A DNA stretch of 64,000 nucleotides from Algoriphagus oliviformis (lineage in GTDB: Bacteria > Bacteroidota > Bacteroidia > Cytophagales > Cyclobacteriaceae), in NCBI RefSeq assembly GCF_017254915.1, contig NZ_JAFKCT010000010.1, positions 114,669-178,668 on the forward strand, in the 5' to 3' direction. The notes under the pieces were generated by a model that did no database searches, had not been told where the DNA came from, and was given only the letters and a program-made list of their open reading frames with translations. Below, piece by piece: positions 47,467-56,390 of this stretch (positions are counted from its first letter, which is position 1; every line of letters begins with the position of its first letter). The translations under genes were made by a program, and so were the position numbers.

Positions 47467-47822
47467 AAGGTGTTAAGTTTTAAATCAATAGAAAATTATT
47501 CGTTTAGTTCCTTAATTCCAAAAGAATTAAGATAATATTTATACGATTTAGTTGATGGGTTATTCTAAGGTCCTGATTTTAAACTATATAAGTTGAGGTT
47601 TTAGGACCTGAAAAACTCTCGCTTTTTTATCCAGAAAAGAGGCGTTGATCGCCTGTTTGCTGAAACTATAATCTTTCTAGCCAATACGATGCCAGATATA
47701 TTTTTGTATTTCATCACCAGATTCTTGACGATCCAAGCATTGGTGACCTCGGTTTGCTATCGCTTTTGGACAATAAAAAAGACCGCTTTCGGCGGTCTTT
47801 TTTGTGAGTGTTTTGGAGTCGG
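47467..47822. other. 356-bp intergenic region
   Basis: No gene. It holds the upstream region of the BlaI-like gene, with an AT-rich stretch and a terminator hairpin at 47774-47803. Confidence 0.5.
47774..47803. terminator. Terminator of the desaturase gene
   Basis: AAAAGACCGC and GCGGTCTTTT form a stem across a short loop with T-runs on both strands, so it may act in both directions. It lies 19 bp past the desaturase stop on the minus strand. Confidence 0.85.
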
Positions 47823-48572
47823 CTAGGCAGTACGCAGACGGATGATTTTGGTGGCGTGAAGTAGCTTGACAATGGGGTAAGTCGGGTCAAACTCGTACCA
47901 TTTTACCGCGAAGTTTGGACGGTTTGGAAGCTTGTGGTGGTTGTTTTGAAACAGCTCGCCAAGCATCAGAACATCCAATAGTAAGGAGTTTTTGGACTGG
48001 TCGTTGTTGTCAAAGTTTGCGTAGCCGTACTTATGGCCGCTCCAGTTGACGATCGCTCCGTGCACGGGGCCCATCAGAAAATGGATCGGCAGCAAAAAGT
48101 ACATCCACCAGTGGGTGCCGGGCAGCTCAAAAACCGAGATGCAGAGCACGTAGATCGCCACATAGACCAACACCCAGCTCACTCGGATGGCCATGTTGTC
48201 GGCAAATCGGTCAAACTCGTTCCAAGCGGGGATGTCTTTCGAAAAGCGCTCCTCGGGCTTCAGCTTGAAGCTGAAGTAGTCGTTGTAGATGTTTTTGGTC
48301 TTCCACATCATGGTAAACAGGTTTTCCGTGTGATGCGGGCTGTGGGGATCCTTCGGGGTGTCGGAGTAGGCGTGGTGCATGCGATGCAGGATCGCGTAGG
48401 CCCGGGGAGAGAGGTAGGAGGAACCTTGCCATATCCAGGTGAAGAAGTAGAAGAACTTTTCCCAGAACTTGCTCATCACAAACATCTGGTGGGCGGCGTA
48501 CCTATGGAGAAAGAAACTCTGGCAAAACAGGGAGAAATACCAGTGAAGCAAGAAGAAGATAATGATAATCAC
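47823..48572 (-). CDS. Acyl-CoA/fatty-acid desaturase
   Basis: 249 aa, with a GTG start at 48572. The three His boxes are HRYAAH (His23/His28), HRMHH (63-67) and NNHHKLPN near the C-terminus, with four TM helices between. It introduces a double bond into fatty acyl chains to keep membranes fluid, using a di-iron centre. The N-terminus is short compared with typical relatives but the first box is complete. Single gene. Confidence 0.93.
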   Translation of the reverse strand: MIIIIFFLLHWYFSLFCQSFFLHRYAAHQMFVMSKFWEKFFYFFTWIWQGSSYLSPRAYAILHRMHHAYSDTPKDPHSPHHTENLFTMMWKTKNIYNDYFSFKLKPEERFSKDIPAWNEFDRFADNMAIRVSWVLVYVAIYVLCISVFELPGTHWWMYFLLPIHFLMGPVHGAIVNWSGHKYGYANFDNNDQSKNSLLLDVLMLGELFQNNHHKLPNRPNFAVKWYEFDPTYPIVKLLHATKIIRLRTA

Positions 48573-48718
48573 TGAGGTAATTTTTACATTGAGTTTGCAA
48601 ATATAAGGCTAGATTGGCTTTGATCCTGTGCCGGAGGCAAAATGCAGGCAAAATGGGCGATGATTTATATCAGTTCGGGCCTTTTTTTCGATTCTATTCT
48701 TTCAAACACCTATTTAAT

Positions 48719-49084
48719 ATGAGTGCCAAAAACAACGGAACCTCCGTGCTGACCAAGATCATCCTGGGAGGAATATCCGTCCTGATCGCGGACTATCTGA
48801 TGAGGGGGGTGAGTATAGACACGTGGACGACTGGTTTTATCCTGGCGGCGGTCATTATCTTGATCAACTTCACCCTCAAGCCCATCATGGTCATCCTCAC
48901 TTTTCCGATCACGCTGCTGACCTTCGGACTGTTTTTGCTGGTGATCAATGCAGGCGTGATCCTCATCGCGGCCTATTTCGTTCCTGGCTTCTCGGTTGGG
49001 GGATTTTGGTGGGCTTTGGGCTTTTCGCTAGTGGTCAGTTTGATCAACAGTGTCTTCGGGATCAGCCTCAGCTCGGATCGCTAG
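48719..49084 (+). CDS. Phage_holin_4_2-family membrane protein
   Basis: 121 aa from ATG 48719; the upstream frame is poor. Four TM helices with the family pattern INFTLKPIMVILTFPITLLTFGLFLLVINAGVILIAAYFVPGF. Despite its name the family is usually chromosomal and unrelated to lysis. The 3' end overlaps the convergent AlbA_2 gene by 57 bp, so the two messages are antisense to each other at their ends. Confidence 0.9.
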   Translation: MSAKNNGTSVLTKIILGGISVLIADYLMRGVSIDTWTTGFILAAVIILINFTLKPIMVILTFPITLLTFGLFLLVINAGVILIAAYFVPGFSVGGFWWALGFSLVVSLINSVFGISLSSDR

Positions 49085-49507
49085 GGTTTGGTCATTGACT
49101 CGGATGTAGGATTTGAGGAGTCCGTTTTTGTCTTTGCAGTAGACTGTCGGCCCTTGGCTTTTCTTTACTTCCACGACTAGGATCGATCTCTCGTTGAGGT
49201 CCGTTTGGGCGGCTGTTTTGTCATCAAAGAGCTTGACTTCGTCCGTGGAAAGCGAGATCCTCGGGACACAAAATTCCTCATTGGCGGACTCGATCATGTA
49301 GCGCTCCTCGTCTGGGTCTATGCCGATGACTTTTTTGTCGTCGGAGACGCCGATCAGAATAAATCCACCCTCTGAGTTGGCCATTCCAGCCAATGTTTTT
49401 GCGATCTTTTCCTTCGAGGTTATTTTCTGTTTGAAATCCAATTTATCGCCCTCCTTTTGCCTAATTAGGCTTTTGACAAATTCTTCCTCAAATTTTGCTG
49501 ATTTCAT
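49028..49507 (-). CDS. AlbA_2/Schlafen-like nucleic-acid binder
   Basis: 159 aa. The AlbA_2 core is clear: E-x-LDFKQKI (residues 19-29), AKTLAGMANSEGGFILIGVSDDKKVIG, then ILVVEVKKSQGP and a final YIRVNDQT. AlbA_2 domains are found in Schlafen-like and divergent ATPase-linked regulators; no C-terminal domain follows, so this is a stand-alone version. It overlaps the end of the holin-family gene by 57 bp. Single gene, role in defence or regulation uncertain. Confidence 0.9.
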   Translation of the reverse strand: MKSAKFEEEFVKSLIRQKEGDKLDFKQKITSKEKIAKTLAGMANSEGGFILIGVSDDKKVIGIDPDEERYMIESANEEFCVPRISLSTDEVKLFDDKTAAQTDLNERSILVVEVKKSQGPTVYCKDKNGLLKSYIRVNDQTLAIRAEADPEDTVDQTDH

Positions 49508-49604
49508 TTTATTCGTTTAATTTCTTATCTAAATGTAAACTGTGATTTGGTGAGATTCGTTACTCTCCAGATTGACCTTAATACCCACCTTAGTTTATTT
49601 GAAT

Positions 49605-50162
49605 ATGACTTTTTCCAATCCCGGATTTGATCCACAAAACGTAGATAGCTTAAAGGCCGAGCTCAAGAAGTCCGGCAAGAACTTTAAGATTATCCCCGAC
49701 GACGAAAACTCCGACGAGTTTGTCAATTTTTATTTTGTCGGGATGTTTGAAGGCAGAGAGGTAATCTACGACGCTGCCCTGTACACGCTGAGGCTTCACC
49801 ATGCCAGCGAGGTGTATGAATTGGCCGAGCATGAAGCTGCCAAAAAATTCCCCAATTTCAAGGGGATTACCTACGAAGAAGACGAAAACGGAAACATGAA
49901 GCCGCTGAGCAGCGAGGAAGAAGAAGTGGGCTGGTTTATCACCGAGATCATCATGGAGCTGGAGGAAGAAGAAGCGGTGAAAGTCCAGGAGTTTGTGGAC
50001 ATCGACACCAACCATGATTATGGCGTGGGCTTGGATGCGGCGCTCAATGTGGACGAGATCAACGAAAAAGTGATTTCCAGCTTCGTGAGCGAATTTAACG
50101 ACGATACTTTGGTGCTGGATGACACCCTCTATACCTTCCAGACTGAAGAGGACGAGATCTAG
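49605..50162 (+). CDS. Conserved acidic hypothetical protein
   Basis: 185 aa from ATG 49605. Acidic soluble protein with beta-rich N-terminus (NFYFVGMFEGREVIYDAALYTLRLHH) and a long acidic middle (YEEDENGNMKPLSSEEEEVGW). No motif recognised; I recall it only from Cytophagales/Flavobacteriia as an unannotated protein. It precedes the histone-deacetylase-like gene with a terminator between. Confidence 0.7.
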   Translation: MTFSNPGFDPQNVDSLKAELKKSGKNFKIIPDDENSDEFVNFYFVGMFEGREVIYDAALYTLRLHHASEVYELAEHEAAKKFPNFKGITYEEDENGNMKPLSSEEEEVGWFITEIIMELEEEEAVKVQEFVDIDTNHDYGVGLDAALNVDEINEKVISSFVSEFNDDTLVLDDTLYTFQTEEDEI

Positions 50163-50210
50163 GCCGGCTTGCTGGTGTAGACGCTACCTTACTTAAACAC
50201 GACAAATTCC

Positions 50211-50237
50211 GCACTGGCCGTCGCCGGTGCTTTTTTT
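50211..50237 (+). terminator. Terminator abutting the next ATG
   Basis: GCACTGGC and GCCGGTGC (one G-U) form a stem across CGTC, with a run of T that ends directly before the ATG at 50238. The next gene therefore has almost no untranslated leader of its own unless it reads through. Confidence 0.75.
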
Positions 50238-51140
50238 ATGCTCAAAGTAGCTTGGTCAGAATACTATGCGCACCCATTGCCTCTCGGGCACAGGTTCCCG
50301 ATGGAGAAATACGAGCTCTTGCCGGAGCAGTTGCTGTATGAGGGCACGCTAACTAGGGAGAATTTTTTCGAGCCTACGCTGGTGGACGAGCGGTGGTTTG
50401 CAAACACCCACGATGCCGACTACCTGAGGAGGCTCTATGCACTGGAGCTCAGCAGGCAAGAGGTCAGGGCCATCGGTTTTCCCCAGTCGGTGGCGCTGGT
50501 GGAGCGGGAGCGGCTCATTGCGAGCGGCTCTATTCAGGCGGCGGTGTACGCGCTAGATCACGGGATCGGGATGAATATCGCCGGAGGCACGCATCATGCG
50601 TTTTCCAATCGCGGGGAGGGATTTTGCCTGCTCAATGATCTCGCGATCACCGCCAACTACCTATTGGGCAAGCAACTGGCTACGCGCGTACTTATCGTGG
50701 ATCTGGATGTACATCAGGGCAACGGTACGGCGGAGATTTTTCGGGACAATCGGGATGTGTTTACGCTGAGTATACATGGAGAAAAGAACTTCCCGCACCG
50801 CAAGGAAAAATCCCACCTAGACGTGGGCGTGCCGGATGGCATAGACGATGTGGCTTATGGCGGTATTTTGGCAGGGACGCTGCCCCGGGTGCTCGGAGAA
50901 TTTGAGCCCGATTTTCTGATTTACCAGAGCGGTGTGGATGTATTGGCCACGGATCAGCTCGGCCGCTTGGCTTTGACTCAGGCTGGGGTGAGGGAGCGCG
51001 ATAGGTTTGTGTTGACTTTGGCTAGAAAAAACGGAATCCCGGTAATGTGCTGCATGGGCGGGGGTTACTCCCGACAGATCAAGGACATCGTGGAGGGGCA
51101 TGCGCAGGTGTACCGACTGGCGCAGGAGCTCTATTTCTAA
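50238..51140 (+). CDS. Histone-deacetylase-family hydrolase
   Basis: 300 aa of the arginase/deacetylase fold. GGTHHAF with the catalytic pair His119/His120, zinc ligands Asp157 and His159 in DLDVHQGNG, YQSGVDVLATDQLGRL for the third zinc Asp, and MGGGYSR for the catalytic Tyr. Bacterial members deacetylate small amines or acetoin-type compounds; the substrate is not visible. The start codon touches the T-run of the terminator, so it may be leaderless or under read-through control. Confidence 0.93.
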   Translation: MLKVAWSEYYAHPLPLGHRFPMEKYELLPEQLLYEGTLTRENFFEPTLVDERWFANTHDADYLRRLYALELSRQEVRAIGFPQSVALVERERLIASGSIQAAVYALDHGIGMNIAGGTHHAFSNRGEGFCLLNDLAITANYLLGKQLATRVLIVDLDVHQGNGTAEIFRDNRDVFTLSIHGEKNFPHRKEKSHLDVGVPDGIDDVAYGGILAGTLPRVLGEFEPDFLIYQSGVDVLATDQLGRLALTQAGVRERDRFVLTLARKNGIPVMCCMGGGYSRQIKDIVEGHAQVYRLAQELYF

Positions 51141-51180
51141 AAGGTTAACCGAAATTAACGGACAGATTTCTGCCCAATTC

Positions 51181-51209
51181 TTGCAAAATCAATACTTTCT
51201 ATATATTTG
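51181..51209 (+). promoter_or_regulatory. Bacteroidota promoter of the ompH gene
   Basis: TTG at 51181-51183 and TATATTTG (consensus TAnnTTTG) at 51202-51209, 18 bp between. It lies 28 bp before the GTG start of the OmpH-like gene. The fit is good. Confidence 0.75.
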
Positions 51210-51236
51210 CGGCCAGTCAACCTTAACGTATTAAAA

Positions 51237-51863
51237 GTGAAAAAAGGATTAAAATTCTTAGGAGTATTCGCACTTGCCTCAGTGCTTTTCTATTCATGTG
51301 ACCAAAAAACCGCCGCTACAGCCGAGCCAGCCTCTTCAGGTGAGGGGATGCCCGCCGGAGACATGAAAGTGGCTTATGTATATACCGACTCCGTGATCAA
51401 CAAGTATGACTACTTCAAGAAGATGTCTGAAGAGATCACTTCCAAGGGAAAGAGATTTGATTCTGACCTGCAGTCCAGAGCGAGAGGTTTTGAGCAGGAA
51501 GTGGCTACTTTCCAGCAAACAGGAGGCAACATGACTCCAAACCAGGCCCGCGCCAAGCAAGACGAACTGATGCAGAAAGAGCAGAACCTGATGACCTACC
51601 GCAACAACCTCATGCAGGAGCTGTCCGCTGACGAGGCGAAACTGATGAATGACGTGTACGAGCAGGTGCAGACCTACATCAAGGACTACGCAAAAGAGAA
51701 CAACATCGACATCATCCTGAGCTACACCCGCGGCGGCGCGATGTGGTATGCCACCGAGGCGATCGACGTCACTGCTTCTGTAGTGGATGGCCTGAACAAA
51801 AAATACGCAGCCAACCCAGCTGGGGCAGCACCCGCTGCAGCCGATTCCACTGCGAAAAAATAA
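51237..51863 (+). CDS. OmpH/Skp-like lipoprotein
   Basis: 208 aa starting at GTG 51237 (MKKGLKFLG). A lipobox LFYSC (Cys21) makes it a lipoprotein, whereas Skp of Proteobacteria is soluble. DMKVAYVYTDSVINKYDYFKKM opens the Skp fold, followed by a long coiled coil (residues 65-145) and a C-terminal strand region (IDIILSYTRGGAMWYATEAIDVT). Chaperone for outer-membrane proteins in the periplasm. It has a good promoter and its own terminator. Confidence 0.9.
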   Translation: MKKGLKFLGVFALASVLFYSCDQKTAATAEPASSGEGMPAGDMKVAYVYTDSVINKYDYFKKMSEEITSKGKRFDSDLQSRARGFEQEVATFQQTGGNMTPNQARAKQDELMQKEQNLMTYRNNLMQELSADEAKLMNDVYEQVQTYIKDYAKENNIDIILSYTRGGAMWYATEAIDVTASVVDGLNKKYAANPAGAAPAAADSTAKK

Positions 51864-51887
51864 GATCGGCCTCAAGCCAGTCACTGA

Positions 51888-51913
51888 AACCCGGAGCTTC
51901 TCCGGGTTTTTTT
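51888..51913 (+). terminator. Terminator after ompH
   Basis: AACCCGGA and TCCGGGTT form a stem around five bases, followed by T-run. Confidence 0.9.
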
Positions 51914-51929
51914 GTGGGTAAAAATTGGG

Positions 51930-51937
51930 TATTTTTG
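51930..51937 (+). promoter_or_regulatory. Possible TAnnTTTG box
   Basis: TATTTTTG fits TAnnTTTG and lies 26 bp before the deoxyhypusine-synthase-like ATG; the nearest upstream TTG (51912) is only 15 bp away, so the spacing is short and the call is moderate. Confidence 0.5.
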
Positions 51938-51963
51938 CGGCACTATCGAAAAACCCGAACGAA

Positions 51964-52935
51964 ATGAAAATCACGGAATTTTTAAAGCACAACTACCGAC
52001 ACTTCAACGCCGCAGCCCTCATAGACGCTGCCGAGGGGTACAAAGCCCACTTGGACAACGGTGGCAAAATGATGGTGACCCTCGCCGGCGCCATGTCCAC
52101 TGCCGAGATGGGAATCTCCCTGGCCGAGATGATCCGCCAAGACAAGGTCCAGATCATCTCCTGTACCGGTGCCAACCTGGAGGAAGATGTGTTTAACCTC
52201 GTGGCCCACGACTACTACGAGCGCGTGCCCAACTACCGCGAACTTTCCACCGCCGAAGAGCAGGCTCTGCTGGAGCGCCACATGAATCGGGTCACCGATA
52301 CCTGTATTCCGGAAATGGAAGCGATGCGCCGCATCGAAGACGTGATTTTGGAGGAATGGGTGAAGGCTGACCAAGCCAACGAAGCTTACTTTCCCCACGA
52401 GTTTTTCTACAAGATCCTCCTTTCGGGCAAGCTGGAGCAATTCTACCAAATCGATCCCAAAGACAGCTGGCTGCTGGAAGCTGCCAAGAAAAACCTCCCC
52501 ATCATCGTTCCTGGATGGGAAGATTCTACCTTGGGCAACATGTTTGCCGGCCACGTGATCTCCGGTGACGTCAAGAAAGTACACACCGTACGTACTGGAA
52601 TCGAGTACATGATGTTCCTTGCCGAATGGTACACCAAGAACGCTTCCGAAGAAAGTACCATTGGATTTTTCCAAATTGGCGGGGGAATTGCAGGAGACTT
52701 CCCTATCTGCGTGGTACCGATGTTGCACCAGGATTTGCAGCGCACCAATGTTCCGCTTTGGGGCTACTTCTGCCAAATCTCTGATTCGACCACTTCCTAT
52801 GGATCCTACTCCGGAGCCGTTCCCAACGAAAAAATCACCTGGGGCAAGCTCGGACAGGAGACCCCAAAGTTCATTGTCGAATCTGATGCAACCATCGTGG
52901 CGCCCCTGATTTTCGCCATAGTGTTGGATCAATAA
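51964..52935 (+). CDS. Deoxyhypusine-synthase-like enzyme
   Basis: 323 aa from ATG 51964. Rossmann-like DHS fold: MVTLAGAMSTAEMG, IISCTGANLEEDVFNL, FFQIGGGIAGDFPICV and the C-terminal PNEKITWGKLG with Lys295 in the position of the catalytic lysine. In eukaryotes DHS modifies eIF5A; bacteria lack that target, and bacterial homologues are proposed to make homospermidine or act on another amine. Two bases before the OmpA-type gene, so cotranscription is likely. Confidence 0.9.
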   Translation: MKITEFLKHNYRHFNAAALIDAAEGYKAHLDNGGKMMVTLAGAMSTAEMGISLAEMIRQDKVQIISCTGANLEEDVFNLVAHDYYERVPNYRELSTAEEQALLERHMNRVTDTCIPEMEAMRRIEDVILEEWVKADQANEAYFPHEFFYKILLSGKLEQFYQIDPKDSWLLEAAKKNLPIIVPGWEDSTLGNMFAGHVISGDVKKVHTVRTGIEYMMFLAEWYTKNASEESTIGFFQIGGGIAGDFPICVVPMLHQDLQRTNVPLWGYFCQISDSTTSYGSYSGAVPNEKITWGKLGQETPKFIVESDATIVAPLIFAIVLDQ

Positions 52936-52937
52936 GC

Positions 52938-54635
52938 ATGAAAAATTCAAAACCCCATATTCTGAAAGCAAGCGGCCTGGTGCTGCTTGCTTTTTGCTTT
53001 TCCCTCTCTTCCAAAGCGCAAGAACTGCGCTCCCTCTCTGGGGCTAACAGTCCCAACGACGACACCAACCCAGTCTGGATAGGTGACAATACCCTGCTTT
53101 TCACCCGAGCCTTCCATCCGCTCAACCTTGGCGGCGCCACCGACCCTGGAGATATCTGGGAGACGCGCAAGGACGAGTCTGGAGAATGGGGAGAGGCTGC
53201 CCATCGGGCAGACTTGAGTACCGCGGGCTATGACTTGGTCTTGGGACTCGAGGATGTGCTGACCCTCTTGGTGCTGAGAAAAGAAGGCAGCGAAACCTCT
53301 ATCCACCAGTTTTCCAAGTTTGGTGCGGACTGGAACTACCTCCGCAAGGTGGATTTTCCGGGTTTGGGTTCTTTTGAGGGAACTCTGACCGGCAGGGTCG
53401 CCGAGGGAGGGAAACTGGTTTTCCTTGCGGGAAAACGGCCTGGGGGATTGGGCAATGAGGATATTTATGTTGCCCAAAAAACCGGGGTGATCCAATGGTC
53501 TGAGCTGAAAAACCTCGGATCCTCCATCAATGGCTTCGGTCAGGAGACCGGGCCGTATTTTGACCCAAAAAGCAATCAGCTGTATTTTTCCTCCAATTCC
53601 CACATGGGCGCAAACGGCCGCGATATCCTGATTGCCAAAAAGATGGGGGAATCCTGGGATAGCTGGAGTAAGCCTGAAAAGTGGGAGCAGATCAGCTCCA
53701 ATGGGTCTGACGCATCCATCACCTTCCTCGACCAGGATGAGATCGTATGGACCAGTACGCAAAACAGCGATGGCTTTGCCGATCTGATGACCTTTGCCAC
53801 GCCTGTGCCATTGGTGATCCCAGAGGAATTCGTCGCTGTGGCCGCGCCGGAGGCTGTGGTGGAGAAGCCGATCAAACCTAGCCTACAGCCTGCCCAGCCC
53901 GCAGTGCCTGCTCGCGTTCAGCTTTCGGAGGTACAGCCGGTGGAGATCCCCATGACCGACTCTACGAAAATACCTAGCCAAAACACCATTACTCCGACGC
54001 TGGCGGTGGCAAACCCCGCTTCGTCGATTTCCGAACCTCAAAAAGAGGTCGAAACGCCTGTGTCTTTTTTGGCGATCGACGCCAAAAACAAGGTGCAATT
54101 GTCTTTTAGTCTGGCTTGGCAATCCGGAACCGCTGCGGCGGACTTTCAGGAGCCATATTTGATTTCCGAGTTGAAAGCCAAGGGCATCAGCTCGGTGAAG
54201 GTTTCCTCGCCGGGTTATTTTCCCAAGCAGGTGCTGGTGGAAAGCTTCGATACCAAAACCGAAACCGTGGTGCTGCTCACCAAGGCTGAGGCTGGAAGTA
54301 CGGTCTTGCTGGAGGACGTGAACTTCAAAAGGGGAACCGCGGAACTCGAAGGGGAGGAAACCGAGGCAAGCTTGGCAGATTTGGCCAAATTCCTTATCGA
54401 AAACCCCGAAATCACGATCAGAATCAATGGCCATACGGACAACGTAGGCGATCCAGGTCTGAACAAGCAGCTCTCGCTGGAGCGGGCGGGAAGTGTCAGG
54501 GATTTCTTGGTGGACAAGGGAGTGGACTTCGAAAGCCTACGGATTTCCGGTTGGGGAGGTACGCGCCCCATCGCTTCCAATGCGACCGAGTCGGGCCGGG
54601 CAAAAAACCGGCGGGTCGAGCTGGCGGTGGAATAA
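52938..54635 (+). CDS. OmpA-family protein with PD40 repeats
   Basis: 565 aa. Signal peptide, PD40-like strands at residues 45-290 (DIYVAQKTG, YFSSNSHMGANGRDILIAKK), a Pro/Val/Glu-rich linker (295-385), a small beta domain (about 390-450), and a C-terminal OmpA domain (455-565) with INGHTDNVGDPGLNKQLSLERAGSVRDFL and AKNRRVELAV. It anchors the outer membrane to peptidoglycan. It follows the DHS-like gene directly. Confidence 0.93.
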   Translation: MKNSKPHILKASGLVLLAFCFSLSSKAQELRSLSGANSPNDDTNPVWIGDNTLLFTRAFHPLNLGGATDPGDIWETRKDESGEWGEAAHRADLSTAGYDLVLGLEDVLTLLVLRKEGSETSIHQFSKFGADWNYLRKVDFPGLGSFEGTLTGRVAEGGKLVFLAGKRPGGLGNEDIYVAQKTGVIQWSELKNLGSSINGFGQETGPYFDPKSNQLYFSSNSHMGANGRDILIAKKMGESWDSWSKPEKWEQISSNGSDASITFLDQDEIVWTSTQNSDGFADLMTFATPVPLVIPEEFVAVAAPEAVVEKPIKPSLQPAQPAVPARVQLSEVQPVEIPMTDSTKIPSQNTITPTLAVANPASSISEPQKEVETPVSFLAIDAKNKVQLSFSLAWQSGTAAADFQEPYLISELKAKGISSVKVSSPGYFPKQVLVESFDTKTETVVLLTKAEAGSTVLLEDVNFKRGTAELEGEETEASLADLAKFLIENPEITIRINGHTDNVGDPGLNKQLSLERAGSVRDFLVDKGVDFESLRISGWGGTRPIASNATESGRAKNRRVELAVE

Positions 54636-54638
54636 ATC

Positions 54639-54676
54639 AAAAGGGCTTCCGGATTATCCGGAAGCCCTTTTCTTTT
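54639..54676. terminator. Strong terminator
   Basis: AAGGGCTTCCGGA and CCGGAAGCCCTT form a long stem around ATTA-type loop with T-rich sequence after. It probably also serves the convergent Gfo/Idh/MocA gene. Confidence 0.9.
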
Positions 54677-54693
54677 GTCCTCTCGCTCATCTA

Positions 54694-56154
54694 TCAGAGT
54701 GAGTAGTCTCCGCGATAGGTTCTTTTTACAAACTGGTTGGCAGGATCGAAGTTGGTGATCTTCATGTTTGGTCCATCCCACAGCAGCTTGATTCCACGGC
54801 CTGGATAGTCAAACTGGTTGTTTGCACCTTCCCTTTGCACGCGGTAGTCGTAGCTTCGGATGGCGAGATTTCCCATCAATACTGACTCGGTCAGTGGGCC
54901 GGCCACGGAGAATGGGGAACTGAGCTTTTTATACTCCTCGGATCCGTAGCCGCCGATGCAGGCTTCCACCCAGTTGTTGTAGTGGCCGCGATCCCCTCCT
55001 GGAACTCGGTATTCTGTCTGAGGGACGCTGACCTCCTGGGTTCTCTTGGTAGGCAATAGTTTGGGGTTTGCTCCATAGGTGGCGCACATCATTTTGCCTT
55101 TGGTGCCTTCGATGATCACGCCATTTCCCCCATCACCCATGATTTCGTTCGGCTCCAGTTCTTCAGGACGGGTAGGCTGTATGCCTCCGTCCATCCAGTG
55201 GAATTCCAAATCTGGCTTGCCAGGTCTATCGAAGCGCAGCGTGATGTGGGAGGAAGGAGGGCAGCTCTCTGGGAAATAGCCCTGCTTGAACTCACCGACA
55301 TAGACTGAGCCCACGGAGCATTCGGCGGATTTGGGATAGCCGAGACCGAGGACTCTAAAAGGAGGCTCCATGATATGGCAAGCCATGTCACCCAAGGCGC
55401 CTGTGCCATAGTCCCACCAGCCTCTCCAGTTGAAGGGCACCAGATTGCCTACGTAGTCCTTGTATGGAGCGGTGCCCAGCCACAGGTCCCAATCCAGGTC
55501 TGCGGGAGGAGCTACGGGAGTTTTGGGCCACTCGATGCCCTGAGGCCACACAGGTCGGTTGGTCCAGGAGTACACTTTGATGGCTTCTCCGATGGTGCCG
55601 GCATTGTACCACTCGACCATTTGTCGGACGCCGTCTCCAGAGGAGCCTTGGTTGCCCATTTGGGTGACCACTTTGTATTTTTCGGCTGCTTCGGTCAGCA
55701 TCCGGGCTTCGTAGATATCGTGTGACATGGGTTTCTGCACATACACGTGCTTGCCCATTTTCATCGCCATCATGGCCTGCACGGCGTGCATGTGATCGGG
55801 GGTAGAGACCGATACGGCGTCGATGTTTTTTTCCTCCTTCTCCAGCATGACGCGGTAGTCTTTATAGTACGCCGCCTTGGGATGGGCTTCACGGCTTTGC
55901 TTGGCACGGGTATCATCGACGTCGCAGAGGGCGATCATGTCGACTTTGCCAGAAGCGAAAATCCCGCGGACATCGCCGCCCCCCATGCCGCCCACACCGA
56001 TGCTGGCCACGCGGAGCTTATCGCTGGGAGCGATGTAGCCCGGGCCGCCGAGTACATGTCTTGGCACGATATAGAATCCGGCAAGTGCCAGCGCTGAGCC
56101 TTTTATGAAACTTCTTCTGGAGGATTGCTCCGGGTTGGAAGGTTTGTTTTCCAT
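54694..56154 (-). CDS. Tat-exported Gfo/Idh/MocA oxidoreductase
   Basis: 486 aa. Twin-arginine signal QSSRRSFIKGSALALAG at residues 10-26 shows export as a folded protein. The Rossmann motif is IGVGGMGG (52-59) and the central EKP-like motif is VQKPMSHD. Relatives in Bacteroidota include GH109-type glycosidases and secreted sugar dehydrogenases, so an NAD-dependent glycan- or amino-sugar-acting enzyme is likely. It diverges from a GH20 hexosaminidase gene. Confidence 0.9.
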   Translation of the reverse strand: MENKPSNPEQSSRRSFIKGSALALAGFYIVPRHVLGGPGYIAPSDKLRVASIGVGGMGGGDVRGIFASGKVDMIALCDVDDTRAKQSREAHPKAAYYKDYRVMLEKEEKNIDAVSVSTPDHMHAVQAMMAMKMGKHVYVQKPMSHDIYEARMLTEAAEKYKVVTQMGNQGSSGDGVRQMVEWYNAGTIGEAIKVYSWTNRPVWPQGIEWPKTPVAPPADLDWDLWLGTAPYKDYVGNLVPFNWRGWWDYGTGALGDMACHIMEPPFRVLGLGYPKSAECSVGSVYVGEFKQGYFPESCPPSSHITLRFDRPGKPDLEFHWMDGGIQPTRPEELEPNEIMGDGGNGVIIEGTKGKMMCATYGANPKLLPTKRTQEVSVPQTEYRVPGGDRGHYNNWVEACIGGYGSEEYKKLSSPFSVAGPLTESVLMGNLAIRSYDYRVQREGANNQFDYPGRGIKLLWDGPNMKITNFDPANQFVKRTYRGDYSL

Positions 56155-56390
56155 GATTATTTCAGGTTGAGTTTAGACAGTTGAGTTTCAAATTATCAAA
56201 AGAAGGGATTTAAAATTCTCTCGGAGGGAAAAAATGACAAAAGGTATGATCCTTTTCTTTCCTACTCGGAGGACTTTGCCGAAAGAGCTTTTGTCCGCAG
56301 GATTTGATCGCGGCTAATTTCAAAATTAATTTGGTTTGTGGAAAATAGATTTCTAAAATTTTCAATTAAGTTTATCCAAAATCACTTAAA